In this document: in pieces, positions 1-12,721 of the stretch | Layout of the letters: each line of letters opens with the position of its first letter | Position numbering within the stretch: position 1 is the first letter of the stretch | Assembly (NCBI RefSeq): GCF_015832195.1 | Contig: NC_052033.1 | Span: forward strand, 2,046,001-2,110,000 | Direction: 5' to 3' | Length of the DNA: 64,000 nt | Origin: Motacilla alba alba | Taxonomy: Eukaryota; Chordata; Aves; Passeriformes; Motacillidae | The notes under the pieces: generated by a model | The model's database searches: none | Told to the model about the DNA's origin: nothing | Seen by the model: only the letters and a program-made list of their open reading frames with translations | Position numbers and translations under genes: made by a program

Positions 1-435
1 CACAGGCAAACCCAACACGTTCAGCTGCTGCTCCCATCTCAGGGTTTCCTCTGTGTGTAGGTGACCCAGCCATGGAATTGGCTGCTCTTCCTCCCTGCAG
101 GGCTGGGATTCAACAGGCACCTGTGCTGTAATTGGAAGTTTTGGAGAAAATAGGACACGAGTGAGCCTGAAAAATGAGTGTTCCAGTGCTTGCATTCATC
201 TGCCACCCTTACCCCGCTGCAAGTGAAAGAGAGCAGCGATCACAGGCACATCTTGATGGCATTTATGAATAATTATAATAATTATACTTCACAAGAGCCT
301 AATTCTGCTGATTGTCAGACGTGTCAGTGAGACACGAAGCAGTGTCCTTGGCAGGGACAGGGCTGAGCACCCACGGGCGTTCAGTGGGATCAGCTGGGAC
401 TGTCCCTGCCCACGCTCCCATTCCACAGACACAGG

Positions 436-1120
436 TGTCTTTGCACAGACAGGTGTCTGCCAAGGAAGGCAGGAGCCTCCCCTGAAATGGGAAATGTGAA
501 TCCCCTCTGTCTGAATTATTAGAATTTTGAAATTAAGGGGCTCTCAGGCAAAGATATGGGAGTAGGAGTAACGGTTCTGTACTAGGAAAATTAAAAATAC
601 AAATGCAACAGTACAGAAAAGAAAACAAACCACTGCCAGAGCCAGACCAGGAGCTGACCCCCTGTGGGTAGGGTGGTGGCAGCAGTGCCATTCCATGGTG
701 GCTCAGCCCTCCTGCAGTGCCAGCTGTGGTTCTGCTGGAGCAGGGATCCTGCACAAGGGGGGAGTTTTCCTCTGGAACTCCAGGGCTGCTGGAGATGGGC
801 CTGGAATTCCTCTGGGAATGCAGGGCAGAAGAAAGCTGCTCCTCTGGGAATGCAGGGGGCAAAGGCTGCTGTGCTGTTGCCAGGCTCAGATTGTATCCAG
901 GTAGGAATGCTTGGCTCCTTCCCTGGGCAGAGCATCTCCCATGGGATGATGGAATTTGATCAGCCCTGCAGGGCCACTCAGTGGCCATGGACAGCAGAGA
1001 TCTCCTGGAGGGAGGATTGGCTGTGGGAGAGATAAAGGAAACTGCCCACTGCACAGCAGAGAACTGCCCCAGCTCTGACAGATGGTGATGGAATGCACAC
1101 ATATCTTACAACACAGGACA
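436..1120 (-). mobile_element. Solo LTR, ERVL-like family (copy A)
   Basis: This 685-bp element is flanked by a perfect 5-bp direct repeat, ACAGG, at 431-435 and 1121-1125, as expected for a target-site duplication. Its ends form a short inverted repeat, TGTC at 436 and GACA at 1117-1120. The body matches four other copies in the window (3976-4679, 29747-30447, 42819-43472, 61733-62448). A 5-bp duplication is typical of ERVL-type (class III) LTRs. I assign the minus strand as sense because, in that orientation, better preserved copies carry an AATAAA signal in the last quarter. No internal viral genes adjoin it, so it is a solo LTR. It shares diagnostic bases near 800-835 with the 3976 copy rather than with the 29.7 and 61.7 kb copies. 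Confidence 0.8.
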
Positions 1121-3975
1121 ACAGGAAGGAAAATGACTTCAAGGGAAGGAGAGGGCGTTATGCACACTGGGCTTTACATCATGCAGAAAGCAATCGGATT
1201 TAAGTTTGCTACCTGGTAGAAATGTTTATGATATTGTGCAGCAAATAAATAAACCACCACTGGTGGAGATTGCGAGGGGACGATGGCTTAAAATGCTTCA
1301 AGGCTGAAAAGTTAATGTTCAAGACTTCTTCTTTCCTGGATAAAACACCTTTGTGCTGAGGCACATCCTGGTGTGTTTGTAATGCTGTTAGTGAAGGTGC
1401 TTGTTTGGGTAGCCTGTGCCCTTGCTGGGGGTGGCACTGCCTCAGGTGTTGGGCAGCTCAACCTGCCTTGGTAGCCAGGTGTGCTTGGGGAGCCCAGTGG
1501 GTCTGCAGGGGATGGATTTCCAGCTCATGGATGCATTCTTGGGGCTGGCAAAAGGCCATGGACTACCAGACCCTTTTTTTACCCACTATGAGCTTTTTCT
1601 TTCCCCAGGCAGGGGAGGTTTTGCTTGGCATTGGTGACTGGGCTGGTGAAAGGGTTCCAAGGGCATAAATTGGGCAGTTTTGAACACCCCAGTCTGAACT
1701 GTGGGGGGGGAAATATATTTGCATGGTTTTTCTTGGCTTTCCAGCAGCAGCTCACCCCCACTGTGGGTCTGGATCCACTACAGAATCAAAGCCAAAGATT
1801 TCAGTTAATGAGGGAGCCAAAGGCTGCAGCAACATGTGGTCAGGAGAGGTTGGTAACAAGGCAGGTGAGAAGCAGAGGGGAGTGCTAAAATATGTAGGAG
1901 GAGAACAAGAGGATTATTTTTCATATTCAGGCAGCCAGGAGTTGTGAAGTGATGATGTGTTGATAGGTAGCAACACTGAGGGATCAGCAAAGCTTGGGTT
2001 CTGCTTGTCTGTGAGGCTGGACCTGTGAGCTGGCCCTGTGCAGAGCACAGAAGAGCTCTCTCTGTCTTCACTGCCTTTTGAACTCACAGCATGTCGTGGT
2101 GTCGTTTGGTTTTCCTCTGTGGGAACACGTGTCACTTCATTTGGAGGGGAAAGAAAGGTCATGTTGCTCCATTAAAAATTAAACTTCTTTTCAGCTGGTG
2201 GTGAAGCTGTAAGGTGACAGGTGCTCAGGCTGTGGAAAAAAAGGAGTGGGAATGCCCTGGGTGGTTTTAAACAGCTGAAAGTGCAGTTTGATGGTCAATA
2301 TTTTCCTGAAGGGCTACATTTAGCAAGAATGATAATGTTCCCAAGTCATTGACTGAAACTCTCAAGTTGACTTGTTTTGTTTCTGGTGTAATTAAAGGCT
2401 TAAGATATTGATAATACTTAGATGTGGAAACTGGTCAATATTTTCTACTGGAAAGTACTGCTGGAGAATATTTGATTTGTTTTTCCTCTATTAATATATT
2501 CCTTCCCCCCAAAAAACTACTTCATGCAGGAAATAAATATTGCAGAAGAGGAGAATTTTGAAGCAGAAAGGCAGTGGTTGTGCCTAAGGCAAGAAGCAGC
2601 CTTAGAGGAGGAGCTGGGATTAGCAGCTGGTTGCTCCCAGCTAATCCAGTTTGTAAATCCCCAGTCAGCACCGCTGTCCTGGGAGCTGCCTGGAGCTGTG
2701 AACAGCCCGGGGCTCTCCAACCCAAACCCAGAGCCCACTGCAGGTCCAGGCTCTGTGGCTGCAGAGGGTGCTCTCTGCTCGTGTGGTGGCTGTTCCCAGC
2801 CTCTGCCACCCTCCACGGAGCCTCCCCAAGGTGCCCTTTGGATCTCGTTCCAGCTGGCTCCCAATTAAATCCAGCTCAGGTCAGCTCTTGACAAGCAGCC
2901 TTCCTTGTAACTCAGGGAGGTTACCAGCCAGCAGATTCTTGAAATGCATCTTAAAAAGAGAAAGGTTTGGGCTGGGAGCCAAGATGATTTTCAATCTTTC
3001 TTTATATTTTTTTCCTGTCTCCTGCTTCCCTCTCTCCAGCAAGTCTTTTGGCAGAGCTGTGGCTCAGCTGGGAGGTTGTGGGGACCAAGAGCACAATGTT
3101 AATTAGCTGTTGTACCTTCCAGCTTGTAAAACCCTGATAGAGACCCAGTTGTCATAATTAATGACCACAGAAATAGCAGAAGGGCTCTTAGACCTTGTGC
3201 TGAGGGATGTGAGCCAATTCCTCAGTACTGGAAACCAGGAAGAGGCTTGAGTGAAGGTAGGTTGTCCTGGGTGTGTGCAAAGGGTGTCCTGCATCCTCCT
3301 GAAGTGTCCAGAATGGGATTTTTAGTGGGACACAGCTGCTCCCAAACACAAGCTGCTGTTTTGGAGTTTCTGAAGTTACCTCTGTGTCAATAATTATAAT
3401 TGTTTTCATTAATAAGTTGTTTGGTGTGGCACAGCAGAGGTGGAAGATGGGTTTAGTTTATAATTGAGCTCTCTGTAGTGTGTTTTGTACAGAGCAAAAG
3501 GAAAGGAATGAGGTGATGTTTGCTTTGAGGCTCTAAGTGTGAACAGTCCTGTTCTGCTGTGACAGGACACAGAGCAGGAATTGCTGCTGGGCTGGGAGAG
3601 GAGCTCCCTGTGAGGAGCAAATGCAGCTGCAGCAGCAGCCAGGAGTGTGAAGGTAACTCCTTGCTCCAGCTAAGAGCCAGCAGGAGCTGCTGTCCCTGTC
3701 TGCATGGTTGTGGAGATGGCAGGTCCTGGATTTGGGGTCAGCTCGGGTGGGACACCAAGGGAGGAGCTGGAGGAGCTGTGGGGCTGACCTGCTCTCTGCT
3801 GGCAAGGACTGGATTTTGGAGCAAACCCACCCAGCTGTGGAGGACATGCTGGGAGAGGGAAAGTGTAAGAAGAGCACAGAAAGGATTGGGAGATGTTGTG
3901 GCTTTGGGGAGGAGTTCATGGCCAGCTGGAGGGGGATCAGTGGACACAACACTGCTCTGACTGGGCATTTGAGGA

Positions 3976-4679
3976 TGTCTTAGGTTGGAAATGCAAGATG
4001 TGGCTGGGGTGTGCATTCCATCACCATCTGTCAGAGCTGGGGCAGTTCTCTGCTGTGCATTGGGCAGTTTCCTTTATCTCTCCCACAACCAATCCTCCCT
4101 CCAGGAGATCTCTGCTGTCCATGGCCACTGAGTGTCCCTGCAGGGCTGATCAAATTCCATCATCCCATGGGGAGATGCTCTGCCCAGGGCAGGAGCCAAG
4201 CATTCCTACCTGGATACAATCTGAGCCTGGCAACAGCACAGCAGCCTTTGCCCCCTGCATTCCCAGAGGAGCAGCTTTCTTCTGCCCTGCATTCCCAGAG
4301 GAATTCCAGGCCCATCTCCAGCAGCCCTGGAGCTGCAGAGGAAAACTCCCCCCTTGTGCAGGATCCCTGCTCCAGCAGAGCCACAGCTGGCCCTGCAGGA
4401 GGGCTGAGCCACCTTGGAATGGCACTGCTGCCACCACCCTGACCCACAGGGGGTCAGCTCCTGGTCTGGCTCTGGCAGTGGTTTGTTTTCTTTTCTGTAC
4501 TATTGCATTTGTATTTTTAATTTTCCTAGTACAGAACTGTTATTCCTGCTCCCATATCTTTGCCTGAGAGCCCCTTAATTTCAAAATTCTAATAATTCAG
4601 ACAGAGGGGGTTTACATTTTCCATTTCAAGGAAGGCTTCTGCCTTCCTTAGCAGACACCTGTCTGTTCAAACCAAGGCA
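3976..4679 (+). mobile_element. Solo LTR, ERVL-like family (copy B)
   Basis: This 704-bp element begins TGTCTTAGG and ends CCAAGGCA, which are imperfect inverted termini. It is the reverse-oriented relative of the 436-1120 copy and shares its variant GGAATTCC block (around 4299-4306). The flanks (GAGGA before, GAAGC after) do not form a clear duplication, so the insertion is old or its edges have changed. The polyadenylation hexamer is degraded to AGTACA near 4530. A 224-residue open frame at 3893-4567 runs through the LTR but is an artefact: the same peptide appears from the other copies in either strand. Confidence 0.8.
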
Positions 4680-7124
4680 GAAGCCTTTTCTCACTGGCTA
4701 CTCCTGGCAATTAAATCCTGATTGTGGCAGTATCTCTGTTCACCAGGAATTGTGTTCCACCCAAGCCAGACCTGTGGCTGGGCTGGCTGAGCACACAGCA
4801 CTGGTGTCATCCCAGCAAGGCTGGCTCTAGCAGCTCTTGCTGGCAGAGTTCATTCCCCTGTTGGGCACGTACAGCTCCTGAAGCAGCATTTGCTTCTCCC
4901 TTATCTACAGGAAAGACAATTCCAGCCTCTGTAATTAATGGCTCTGTCCTGCCAGGGTCTGGGGTGAAGCATCAGCACAGGAAATTGGCTGGGCTGAGTG
5001 GTGCCTGTGCCTGGATCTGGGCCGCAAAGGCAGCCCTCAGCCAGCTGAGATGAATTGTGGCTGAGTTGCTGAATTCATTTTTCATCCTTGGGTCTGACAG
5101 CGACACAGGAAGAGCTCCAGTGCAGCCCAGTGTAATTCCTCCATCTGCAGCCTCCTTTGTTGCAGATATCCCATGACTGGTGGAGACCCAGGGCTTGTTG
5201 GGCTCTGTCCCTGGGGATTACCTGTGCTGGGGTTCTGCAATGGCATTCAGGGACCAGACAGTCCAACACCACTCCTCAGGGAGACCAGGTTACAGGACAA
5301 AGGGTTGATTCTCAGGGAGCTGCTAAAGGGCAGCACAACTGCTCTGATCTGACCTAGCACTAGGTGAATCTCCCAGAATATGGGTTCTGAGGTGCTGTCA
5401 GGCTCCCACACGTGGTGTGCTCTGTTTCCTTCCTCTTAGAAAAAGCTAATTTATTTCACTTGTTGTGAAGCATAGCCATGCATCAGGAAGCTCCTGTTCC
5501 TGTACCCCTGTGCTCACCTGATTTGCTCTCTCTCCTGTATTTTCCTGGCTTCTTGTTTGCCTCCTCCTTCAGTTTATCTCTCTTTCCCTCACCCTTCCTT
5601 CCCCTGTAGCTGGACAGGGAGCTGTGGTCACCTCTGTCCCAAAGGTTCAGCAGTGTCACCTTGGGCCGTGTCCCTCTGTGGTCCAGGTGAGTCAGTCTGG
5701 TGAGCTGAGCTTTGGATTTCTAATCCTGGCTCCTTTGCTGGCCTTAGGTGCCTTAGGACAGGTTTTGGCTGCCTCACCTGCAGGGTGGCATTGCTGCTAA
5801 AACAGCCCATGTCTGGGGCAGTGTGAGGTGGGTCAGATTGGAGGATCAGATTCAGGGGGAAACAGGTAAAAATGGGTTACTCAGACTTGCTGGCCCTTCA
5901 GTTTCAGTACCTTCCTGGGAGCAAACCCTGACAAGAACAGCCCAGCCTTAGGCTGCAGATGGATGCACTGGGGGCCAGGTGGGGCTTCCAGATGTGACCC
6001 CTGGCTCCAGGCTGCCCAAATAATGTGCCTTGCACCCAGGAGGGGGCTGTGTGTCTGTGTCCTGAAGCAGAGCTGGGAGCAGGTGATGCTGCTGGAAGCT
6101 CTCAGTTATTTTTGGAGGCTGTAGGTGAGTGGGGAGCATCCAGTTCCTCTCCAGAAGCTGAGCCAAAGGCTGGCCTGCCAGTCAGACCCAGCTGCAATGC
6201 CTCCCTGGGGGTGTTAAACCCAGTCTTTCCCCTCACACAGACCTTTGGAGCTCCTGCCTCCTCCCCAGCCCCAGGAAGAGCTGGGAGCCTGTGCCCTGTT
6301 GCCAAGAACAGCCAGGAGCAGTTTGGCCCTGGGGAAAGCCTGTGGCAGTGCTGGGGATGCTGGGGACAAGCTGCACCTCCCCACAGGTTATTTTTCCTTG
6401 CTTTTAAGGCTCTAATATTTGCTATTTTTGGCACATAAAGATATTTTGGAGGCTGCTGGGTGGCTGAGGAAGGACAGCAGCGTTTTCCCATTGCTGTGGT
6501 AAAAGAGCAGCTGGGAGGGAAGGAGCAGAGCTGCTGGAGGAGGAAGGATGCTGAGTGCTCTCACATGGGGTGGCTTTCAGCCTGTGCACATGAGAGGGGA
6601 AGTGCATTTTGCAGGAGTAGCTTTTCCTGGCATTGCACTTCATCTTGTTAATAAATCTCTTGTAACGCCTCCCCGCAGAGCCCCTCAAGGAACTGGCTAA
6701 CCAGGAGAAAGTGCAGCTCCAAGAAAAGCCTCCTAATCCATTATCAGCAAATGCAATCAGACTCTCCATCTGCTATCCCAGGCCCCTGCAGCCCCACAAC
6801 TGGGAGCCAGCCCCTGCTGCCTGCTGCACAGATGTTTGGTCACCGTGTGCCTGCGCTGTCTCTCTCTGCATTCAGCCCGGTGTCACCTCGGATTAGTGGG
6901 CTGGTGCTCAGAGCCTGTGCCTGCCCTCGGGAGGAGCCAGGTACAGCTGACAGGCTGAGGCAAGCACACCTTGAAAACAAGGGTGTGTGTTAGAGGTTTG
7001 CACAAAGGAGGCAGGACTGCTGGGGTATGTTCCTTGAGCTGCACTGCAGCATCAGCCTCATTGCAGGGCTGAGACAATTAAAAGATGACAACAGCTCCCG
7101 TGTTACCAGCAGCAGCCAAAGATT

Positions 7125-7890
7125 TCTTTGTTACAGAACACCTTAAAAACTTTCTAGCCAATAACACATTGCTAAAGCTTACAGATAATTTGTTGTAGTA
7201 GCTCTCTGGTCACAGAGAGCAACAGACAACTTTCCCAGGCATCGTTCTGGGAAAGGCTGTGAGAAGATCAGAGAAAAAAAAATGAGAGACAATTCTTGTC
7301 TTAACTTGCTGCACCTGGTGTTGTGAAGGGGTGGAATGTGTTATGGAGATTTGTTTACCAAAGGGTGGTTTCTTAATTAGCCAGTGGTGATAGTGTCTTA
7401 ATTAAAGGACCAATCAAGTCCATCTGTAACAAAGTAGGGTATAAAACATGGGCTTCTTAATGAAGATTATTATTAGCCTTCTGTAAATGCATGGAGTCTA
7501 TGTCATTTATTACCTGGTCCTGGCCCATTGCACTAACAATAATTGTTCTAGCCAATCCCTAAAAACACATGTACATCTGCTTCAAACAGTGCTTGCTTGT
7601 CTGCTTTCTATTAACAACACACAATACTCCATCATTAAGCTTAAAACCTTCTACTGTCTTGCTAAACATATTTTTCTACAGTCTTAAAGTCTATCTTAGC
7701 CAAGTCTAAAACTCAAATTATTGTTTCATTACCTTACTTGCTGTACTCTAGTAATTCTTCTACTTTCAGACCTTGCATCTACAGCTAACTCTAAGTTCTG
7801 TGCTCTTTCTGTTTCTGAGGCCTGCTTTCACAGCTTTCTGAAAGTCTTCTTACCTTTCCTATTTCCCACACTGGGTGGTTCACGGAGCCA
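7125..7890 (+). mobile_element. Degraded ERV LTR-like fragment
   Basis: This AT-rich stretch resembles LTR and adjacent sequence of passerine endogenous retroviruses as I remember them. The recognisable parts are a U3-like segment (7125-7430), a TATA-like box in GGGTATAAAAC (about 7437-7447), and a downstream C/T-rich segment (7540-7880). Edges are uncertain and I found no target-site duplication. It contrasts sharply in base composition with the GC-rich unique DNA on each side. It is not a copy of any other LTR in this window, so the call rests on memory and composition only. Confidence 0.4.
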
Positions 7891-8055
7891 CGTTAAATTC
7901 AGTGCTGTGTGCTCCAGTGTGGGAATGAGGGCTTTGTCTTGGCCAGGGTTGAGTTGGAGAGAGTCTGCAGGAGGAGGAGGAGACAGAAAGAACCTCCTGT
8001 GATGGATGGGTATGAAGGACACGGGTGGGAGTGCTTGGTTTTCCTCCCCCTGCCT

Positions 8056-8165
8056 CTGAATCACAGAATGATTTGGGTCGGAGGGACCTTAAAGATCATC
8101 TCTTCCAGCAGAGCAGGCTGTGCAGGGCCCCATCCAGTCTGTGCTTGGACACTGACCTCAGGCCT
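8056..8165 (-). mobile_element. CR1 retroposon 3' fragment
   Basis: The sequence starts with the reverse complement of a CR1 3' end (AATCACAGAATGATTTGGG) and continues through the usual GGAGGGACCTTAAAGATCATC and the downstream CCCATCCAGTCTGTGCTTGG segment. CR1 elements are non-LTR retroposons that are typically cut off at the 5' side, leaving only the 3' untranslated region, as here. Confidence 0.75.
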
Positions 8166-8390
8166 GTACACAGTGGCAGCATCTGGGAAGCCTCAGGTCT
8201 GTAGTTGGTCACCAAGGGGACAGTCCTGCCTTGGAGGAATCTGTGATCTAAGCTGGGGACCCTTCTTTGCAAGGAGGGCACAAAAGATGAGACCTGACTG
8301 CTCGATGGCACCTGAGTGTGGAGCCCAGATTTGCAGGCAGGGCTGGTGGGATCCTACAACACCATCCCTCCTGCTCCTCAGGCTGGACAC

Positions 8391-8414
8391 CACAGAACCC
8401 CAGAGGGGCTGAGT
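8391..8414 (-). mobile_element. CR1 3' tail, left of an LTR insertion
   Basis: CCACAGAACCCCAGAGGGGC followed by TGAG reads as the terminal tail of a minus-strand CR1. The rest of the element resumes at 8871, on the far side of the LTR at 8415-8870. The two parts join into the usual CR1 order (tail, then GGTTGGAAAGGACC), so one CR1 was split by the LTR. Confidence 0.6.
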
Positions 8415-8870
8415 TGATGCCTCAGGTTTAGCTTTTCTATTTTTCAGATTCTGTACTGCTTTAGTGTGTGGGTCTGAGCTTCATATTAGGGGATGCTGAG
8501 CTCTCTGCACAGAGCAGGGAGACAAAACAATTCCTGCTCCAGCTGGGCACCAAGGACAAATGATCCAAATCTCAGCCCAGGAGCACAAACAGCGTGGGCT
8601 GAGGAGAGAAAAACAAGCAGGATGGGAGTGCCTGGGCTAAAGCTGGAGCTGGACAATGAACTGCAAGGTGCAAATAAACCAGAACTTATAAAAGTGACAG
8701 ACCCTGTGAGCGCTTGTGCATTTTGTGACCATTTGGGTTCAGCTTGGGTGCAGCCCTGGCTGGGCTCTTGTGCTGCCCAAGGTGGATCCATTGAGGCCTT
8801 TTAATAAATCCCCAATTTATTCTTTAACTCTGTCCAGCCTCTGCTCTAGGTCAGCCTTCTCAGGGCATCA
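8415..8870 (+). mobile_element. Solo LTR with TGATGC/GCATCA ends (copy 1)
   Basis: A 456-bp element with perfect 6-bp inverted termini, TGATGC at 8415 and GCATCA ending at 8870. It carries a TATA box, TATAAAA (8687-8693), and 116 bp further an AATAAA signal (8803-8808), the spacing expected for an LTR promoter followed by a short R region. It is a direct-orientation copy of 59898-60358, which has a 4-bp target duplication. It sits inside a CR1 (8391-8414 and 8871-9015), so it is younger than that CR1. No internal retroviral sequence remains beside it. Confidence 0.85.
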
Positions 8871-9015
8871 GGTTGGAAAGGACCTCTGGGTATTGCCTGG
8901 TCCAACCCTCTGGAGTCCAGCAAGGCCACCCCCAGCAGGTGTCCCAGGACTATTCCAGTTGGATTTTAGACACCTCCAGGGATGGCAAACACCACCTGTC
9001 TCCCCTCAGGGATGG
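8871..9015 (-). mobile_element. CR1 body, right of the LTR insertion
   Basis: GGTTGGAAAGGACCTCTGGG and then GGTCCAACCC and ACACCTCCAGGGATGG are hallmark segments of the CR1 3' region read on the minus strand. It continues the tail found at 8391-8414. Confidence 0.75.
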
Positions 9016-10054
9016 GTCCACTCCATGCACAGCACAGCAGTGGGGCCCAGGGGGCTGGGCCAGCTTTGTACCCGAGCTGGTGGCCCTGGTTTGCCCCGGT
9101 GGCAGTGCTGGGGCAGCAGAGGGGTGGTGGGATGGAGATCTGCCGGCAGAGCACCTGCCCCACGAGGGCACCATTCAGTCTGTGCCAACCACGCCGTGCT
9201 TTGTCCACCAGCCCCATATTAACATTTGGGCACCTGCTAGCATTTCCTACTTTTCCTCTTTTTTCCTGTGTCCTTTGAAATATTCATTATCCAGGATAAA
9301 AATCTGTCCCAGGTAATTTCAGGATTCAACTGCACAAAAATGAGAAAAAGAGCCAAAGTAACAGCAGGTAAAGAATGGTTTAATTTAGTAACTAATTTTC
9401 TATAAAGTAATTATTTCTTTAAAAACCTGGGATTTGCTCAAAGTATCCCAATTACTTTTTTCATTATGGCTACAGAATGAAGTTCTTGTTTAATTAGTAA
9501 ACATTTGGCATGCCTTTAAATAGGTTTTTAATTACATTAAAGGGACACTGTCAAGGTGTCTTTCATAATTTTTAACAGACCTAGATTTCTTTTTTCCCCT
9601 CGCAGTTGGATGCAACTCCTTGGGTTTGATTGGCTGTTCCACACAAAAACTGGAGAAGCCATTTCCCTGGAAAAGATTAGACAGAGAGGCTCATTTGTGG
9701 GTTTGGAGCTGAGCTGTGGTCTCCCCACCTCCTGTTTTTCCAACTTTCTGCCAGCAGCACTTGTAGCCTCCTTTGCAGTCCTGAGGGTGACCCTGTGCTG
9801 AGCGCCCAGAGCTAAACCAGCAGCTTTTCCCCCCAAAATCTCCCTGGTGCAGCAGATGCCCGTTCTGCAGCCTGACAGCTGCTCCCCAGAGTAGCTCTGC
9901 TAATAATCCCCAGCGCTCTGACTGAGCTTGGAGGAGCTCCTGGAGGAAATTGGGCTCTAGGTGAGCCCCCAGGCTCCTGCTTGCCTTTGGATTCACAGCC
10001 TGCTCCTTCCCTGGGCTGGGAGGTGCTGCTGGCAGAGGCCAGCCCTGATGGAGC

Positions 10055-10477
10055 TATTGTAAATTCACAGGGTGCCCTGTGGCAGGGAGGAATGATGAAT
10101 CTGACTCCATGTTCTCAGAAGGCTAATTTGTTATTTTATGATACTATATTATATTAAAGAATACTATACTACACTAAAGAATGCAGCAAGGATACTTACA
10201 GAAGGCTAAAAAGATAATAATGAAAACTCGTGACTCTCTCCAGAGCCCGACACAGCTTGGCCCTGATTGGCCAAAGAGTGAAAACAACTCCCAGCAGAAT
10301 GCAATGTTCACCTGTGGGTGAACAATCTCCAAACACATCCCACATGTGAGCACAACACAGGAGAAGCAAATGAGATAAGAATTGTTTTCCTTTTCTCTGA
10401 GGCCTTTTGCTGCCTTTCAGCTTCCCAGGAGAAAAATCATGGGTGAAGGGATTTTTTCAGAGAATGTGAATGCCACA
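10055..10477 (-). mobile_element. Solo LTR, ERVK-like family (copy 1)
   Basis: This 423-bp element is the inverted counterpart of 37236-37654. Read on the minus strand it starts TGTGGCATTCACATTCTG at 10477 and ends ACAATA at 10055. The hexamer TGGAGC occurs directly to its left (10049-10054) and one base to its right (10479-10484), which I take as a 6-bp target duplication with one extra base. The sister copy has a perfect 6-bp duplication. It carries the tetranucleotide-rich tract ATACTATACTACACTAAAG-like at 10150-10185 and the segment CTGATTGGCCAAAGAGTG. Confidence 0.8.
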
Positions 10478-12663
10478 GTGGAGCTGCTGGTGCTGCCCGT
10501 GCCCAGCCCAGCGTGGGGCAGCTGCATGTGCCCATGGTCAGCGTGAGATGGGTCAGGCTCAGAGCAGCCACCCCCAGTGTGGCAGGGGACCTTTGTCTGT
10601 GTCCCCCCTCTCAGCTCACAGGAGCTGGGGCCTCTGGTGCATTTTTGGGGAAGGTTCATTAACTGAGATGGACGGGAGTTGCTGCAGGTAGCTGGGATTG
10701 AGCACAGGCTTCCTGGGTGTCCCCAAAGGGAGAGCAAACAGAACCAGAGCATGGGGTGTGTGACACAGGGGCTGCCTGGGGGCATGTGCCAGTCCTTTCT
10801 GTCCCCTCTGAGCCGTGTCCGTGCTCTGCTCCCCGTGTTTTGCAGGCTGAACAAGCAGACTGAAGTGTCTCTGGCTAAATTTCTGCCTGTGTTTCAGAAA
10901 TGCTCACTCTCCGCTGAGGAGCAGGAGCTGCAGGGAATGAAAATATCCAGTGTCTTTGCTTTAATATCATTGACTTTCTGCTCTGCTGGGTCCTGGCAGG
11001 CTCCCCTGAGGCCACATCCTCCTCCAGCACTCTCTGAGCACCTCTTCTTGGTTTCCTCAAATTTCCCCCTTACTCCCATCTGTTTTCCTCCTCCTTGTCC
11101 ACCTCCTGCTCCTTCTTCCTCCTGCTCCGTTGGCTCTCCACGAAGTCCTTTGCTTTTCCTGCAGTGACTGAATCACTGTGGCCTTGAATCCAGGCACTGA
11201 TCCCTCCTGACCCCAAAGCAGATGGAGATGTGGAGCACTGGGGAGGTGTGGGAACGGCTCCTGTCTCTCCACAGCCTGGAGGATCCCTGGGAAGGGAAGG
11301 TCCCGCCTGACACAGCTGGAGCTGGGCAGCAGAGGAGCCTCAGCCTTTCATCCATCCCCCTTCCTGGAAGGAATTGCTGCACAGCTTGTCCACCCACCTT
11401 TCCCAAAGGGAAGTGATGCCCTTTCCTGCTTCCAGTTTCCAGGGAGACAGCTGCTGGGGAAGCACTGGAAGTGCTGGAGCTGGCAGGAATGCTCAGCCCA
11501 CCATCAGGCATTGGCAGCCCAGGGGGCCCCTCTGCCCCGGGCTGTATCCTACCCATCAGGGGACAGAGGGACCCTGGGAGCAGCTCCTGCCCATTTGTCC
11601 TGCTCAGCATCACTGAGGAGTTTCCTGGGCACAGGGAATGGTGCTGTGGGCACTGACCCTTTCCCAAGTCCCTCCATGGGACCACAGAGCCTCTTTGCTT
11701 TGGGAGTCAGAGCTGGGGAGGGCTGTGTGGTGGTGGGTGCAGGAGTGGGGTCGTGGTGGGAGCCCTGCTGCTGTGCCAGTGTCCCCTGTCCCCTCTGCCC
11801 TGGGATGGCTGTCCGCAGGAGGTACTGGGGGATGCATGCTGGAGTGGAGGGGCACAACGCAGCCCTAGGAATGTGGCTGCCCTGGTCAGCTCCATGCCCT
11901 GCCCCAGTGCCACAGGGAGCTGAGGTCCCTGAGCTGTAATTCCCACTCCAGCTCCCAGCACCCCTCACTGACAGAGATTTCTAGAAGGGAGCAAATGGTC
12001 GTGAACATCCACGGCTTTGCAAGACTTCCATAAAATATGAATGCACGACAGCATCTGCATAAATTATTCAAGATAATCAGCATGGAGGACATTTCCCTGG
12101 CAACTTCATGGGGGCTCCTGGAGCTTGATTGTCCCACCCGTGGGGTGTGTGCCAAGCTCCTTAAGGCAGAAGGGAAAGTCCTGAGCATCCCAGGTCTCCC
12201 TCTCCTCACATTGCCAACTGCTTTCCTCCTGCCTCCGTGTGCTTTCCCCCAGCTCCCAGTGCTATTAACACCTCTAATTAGAGCTGCTTATTGATGTGCT
12301 GCTGTTTATCTAAGTGCAGCTGATCAAGGCACAGAAGCCGTGGAGCTGAAGTGAATCACAGCCTCCTGCAGCCTGCACAGCCAGCACGGCCTTCCCGGGG
12401 CTGGGGAACGAGGAGACAAAAATCCAGACAGGAACAAGGGGGTGCTGCCAGCCTGACCTGATCGCTCTGCAAGTTACTCCAGGGAATGCTGGCCTTTCCC
12501 TACAGGAGCATCCCTCAGGAGAAGGGTGTCCCTTGTGTCCGTGCCTGCAGTCAGTGTTGTCCCATCCAGACTGCCTTGGTCCAGGAAAACCCCATTGGAA
12601 CAGGGGATTCTCCAAGGAGATGTCTTCTTCTTCCTGAGGGGTCACCCAGAGCAGATCCAGGGA

Positions 12664-12721
12664 GGATGGATGGATGGATGGATGGATGGATGGATGGATG
12701 GATGGATGGATGGATGGATGC
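12664..12721. repeat. (GGAT)n microsatellite
   Basis: About 14 uninterrupted copies of the tetranucleotide GATG. The reading frames through it give runs of DGWM or HPSI repeats, which are not proteins. Perfect copies suggest length variation between individuals. Confidence 0.97.

Noticed and set aside
3893..4567. 224-codon frame ending in a hydrophobic segment
   Set aside because: Runs through LTR copy B; the same peptide appears from copies A, C and E in other contexts, so it is repeat sequence rather than a gene.
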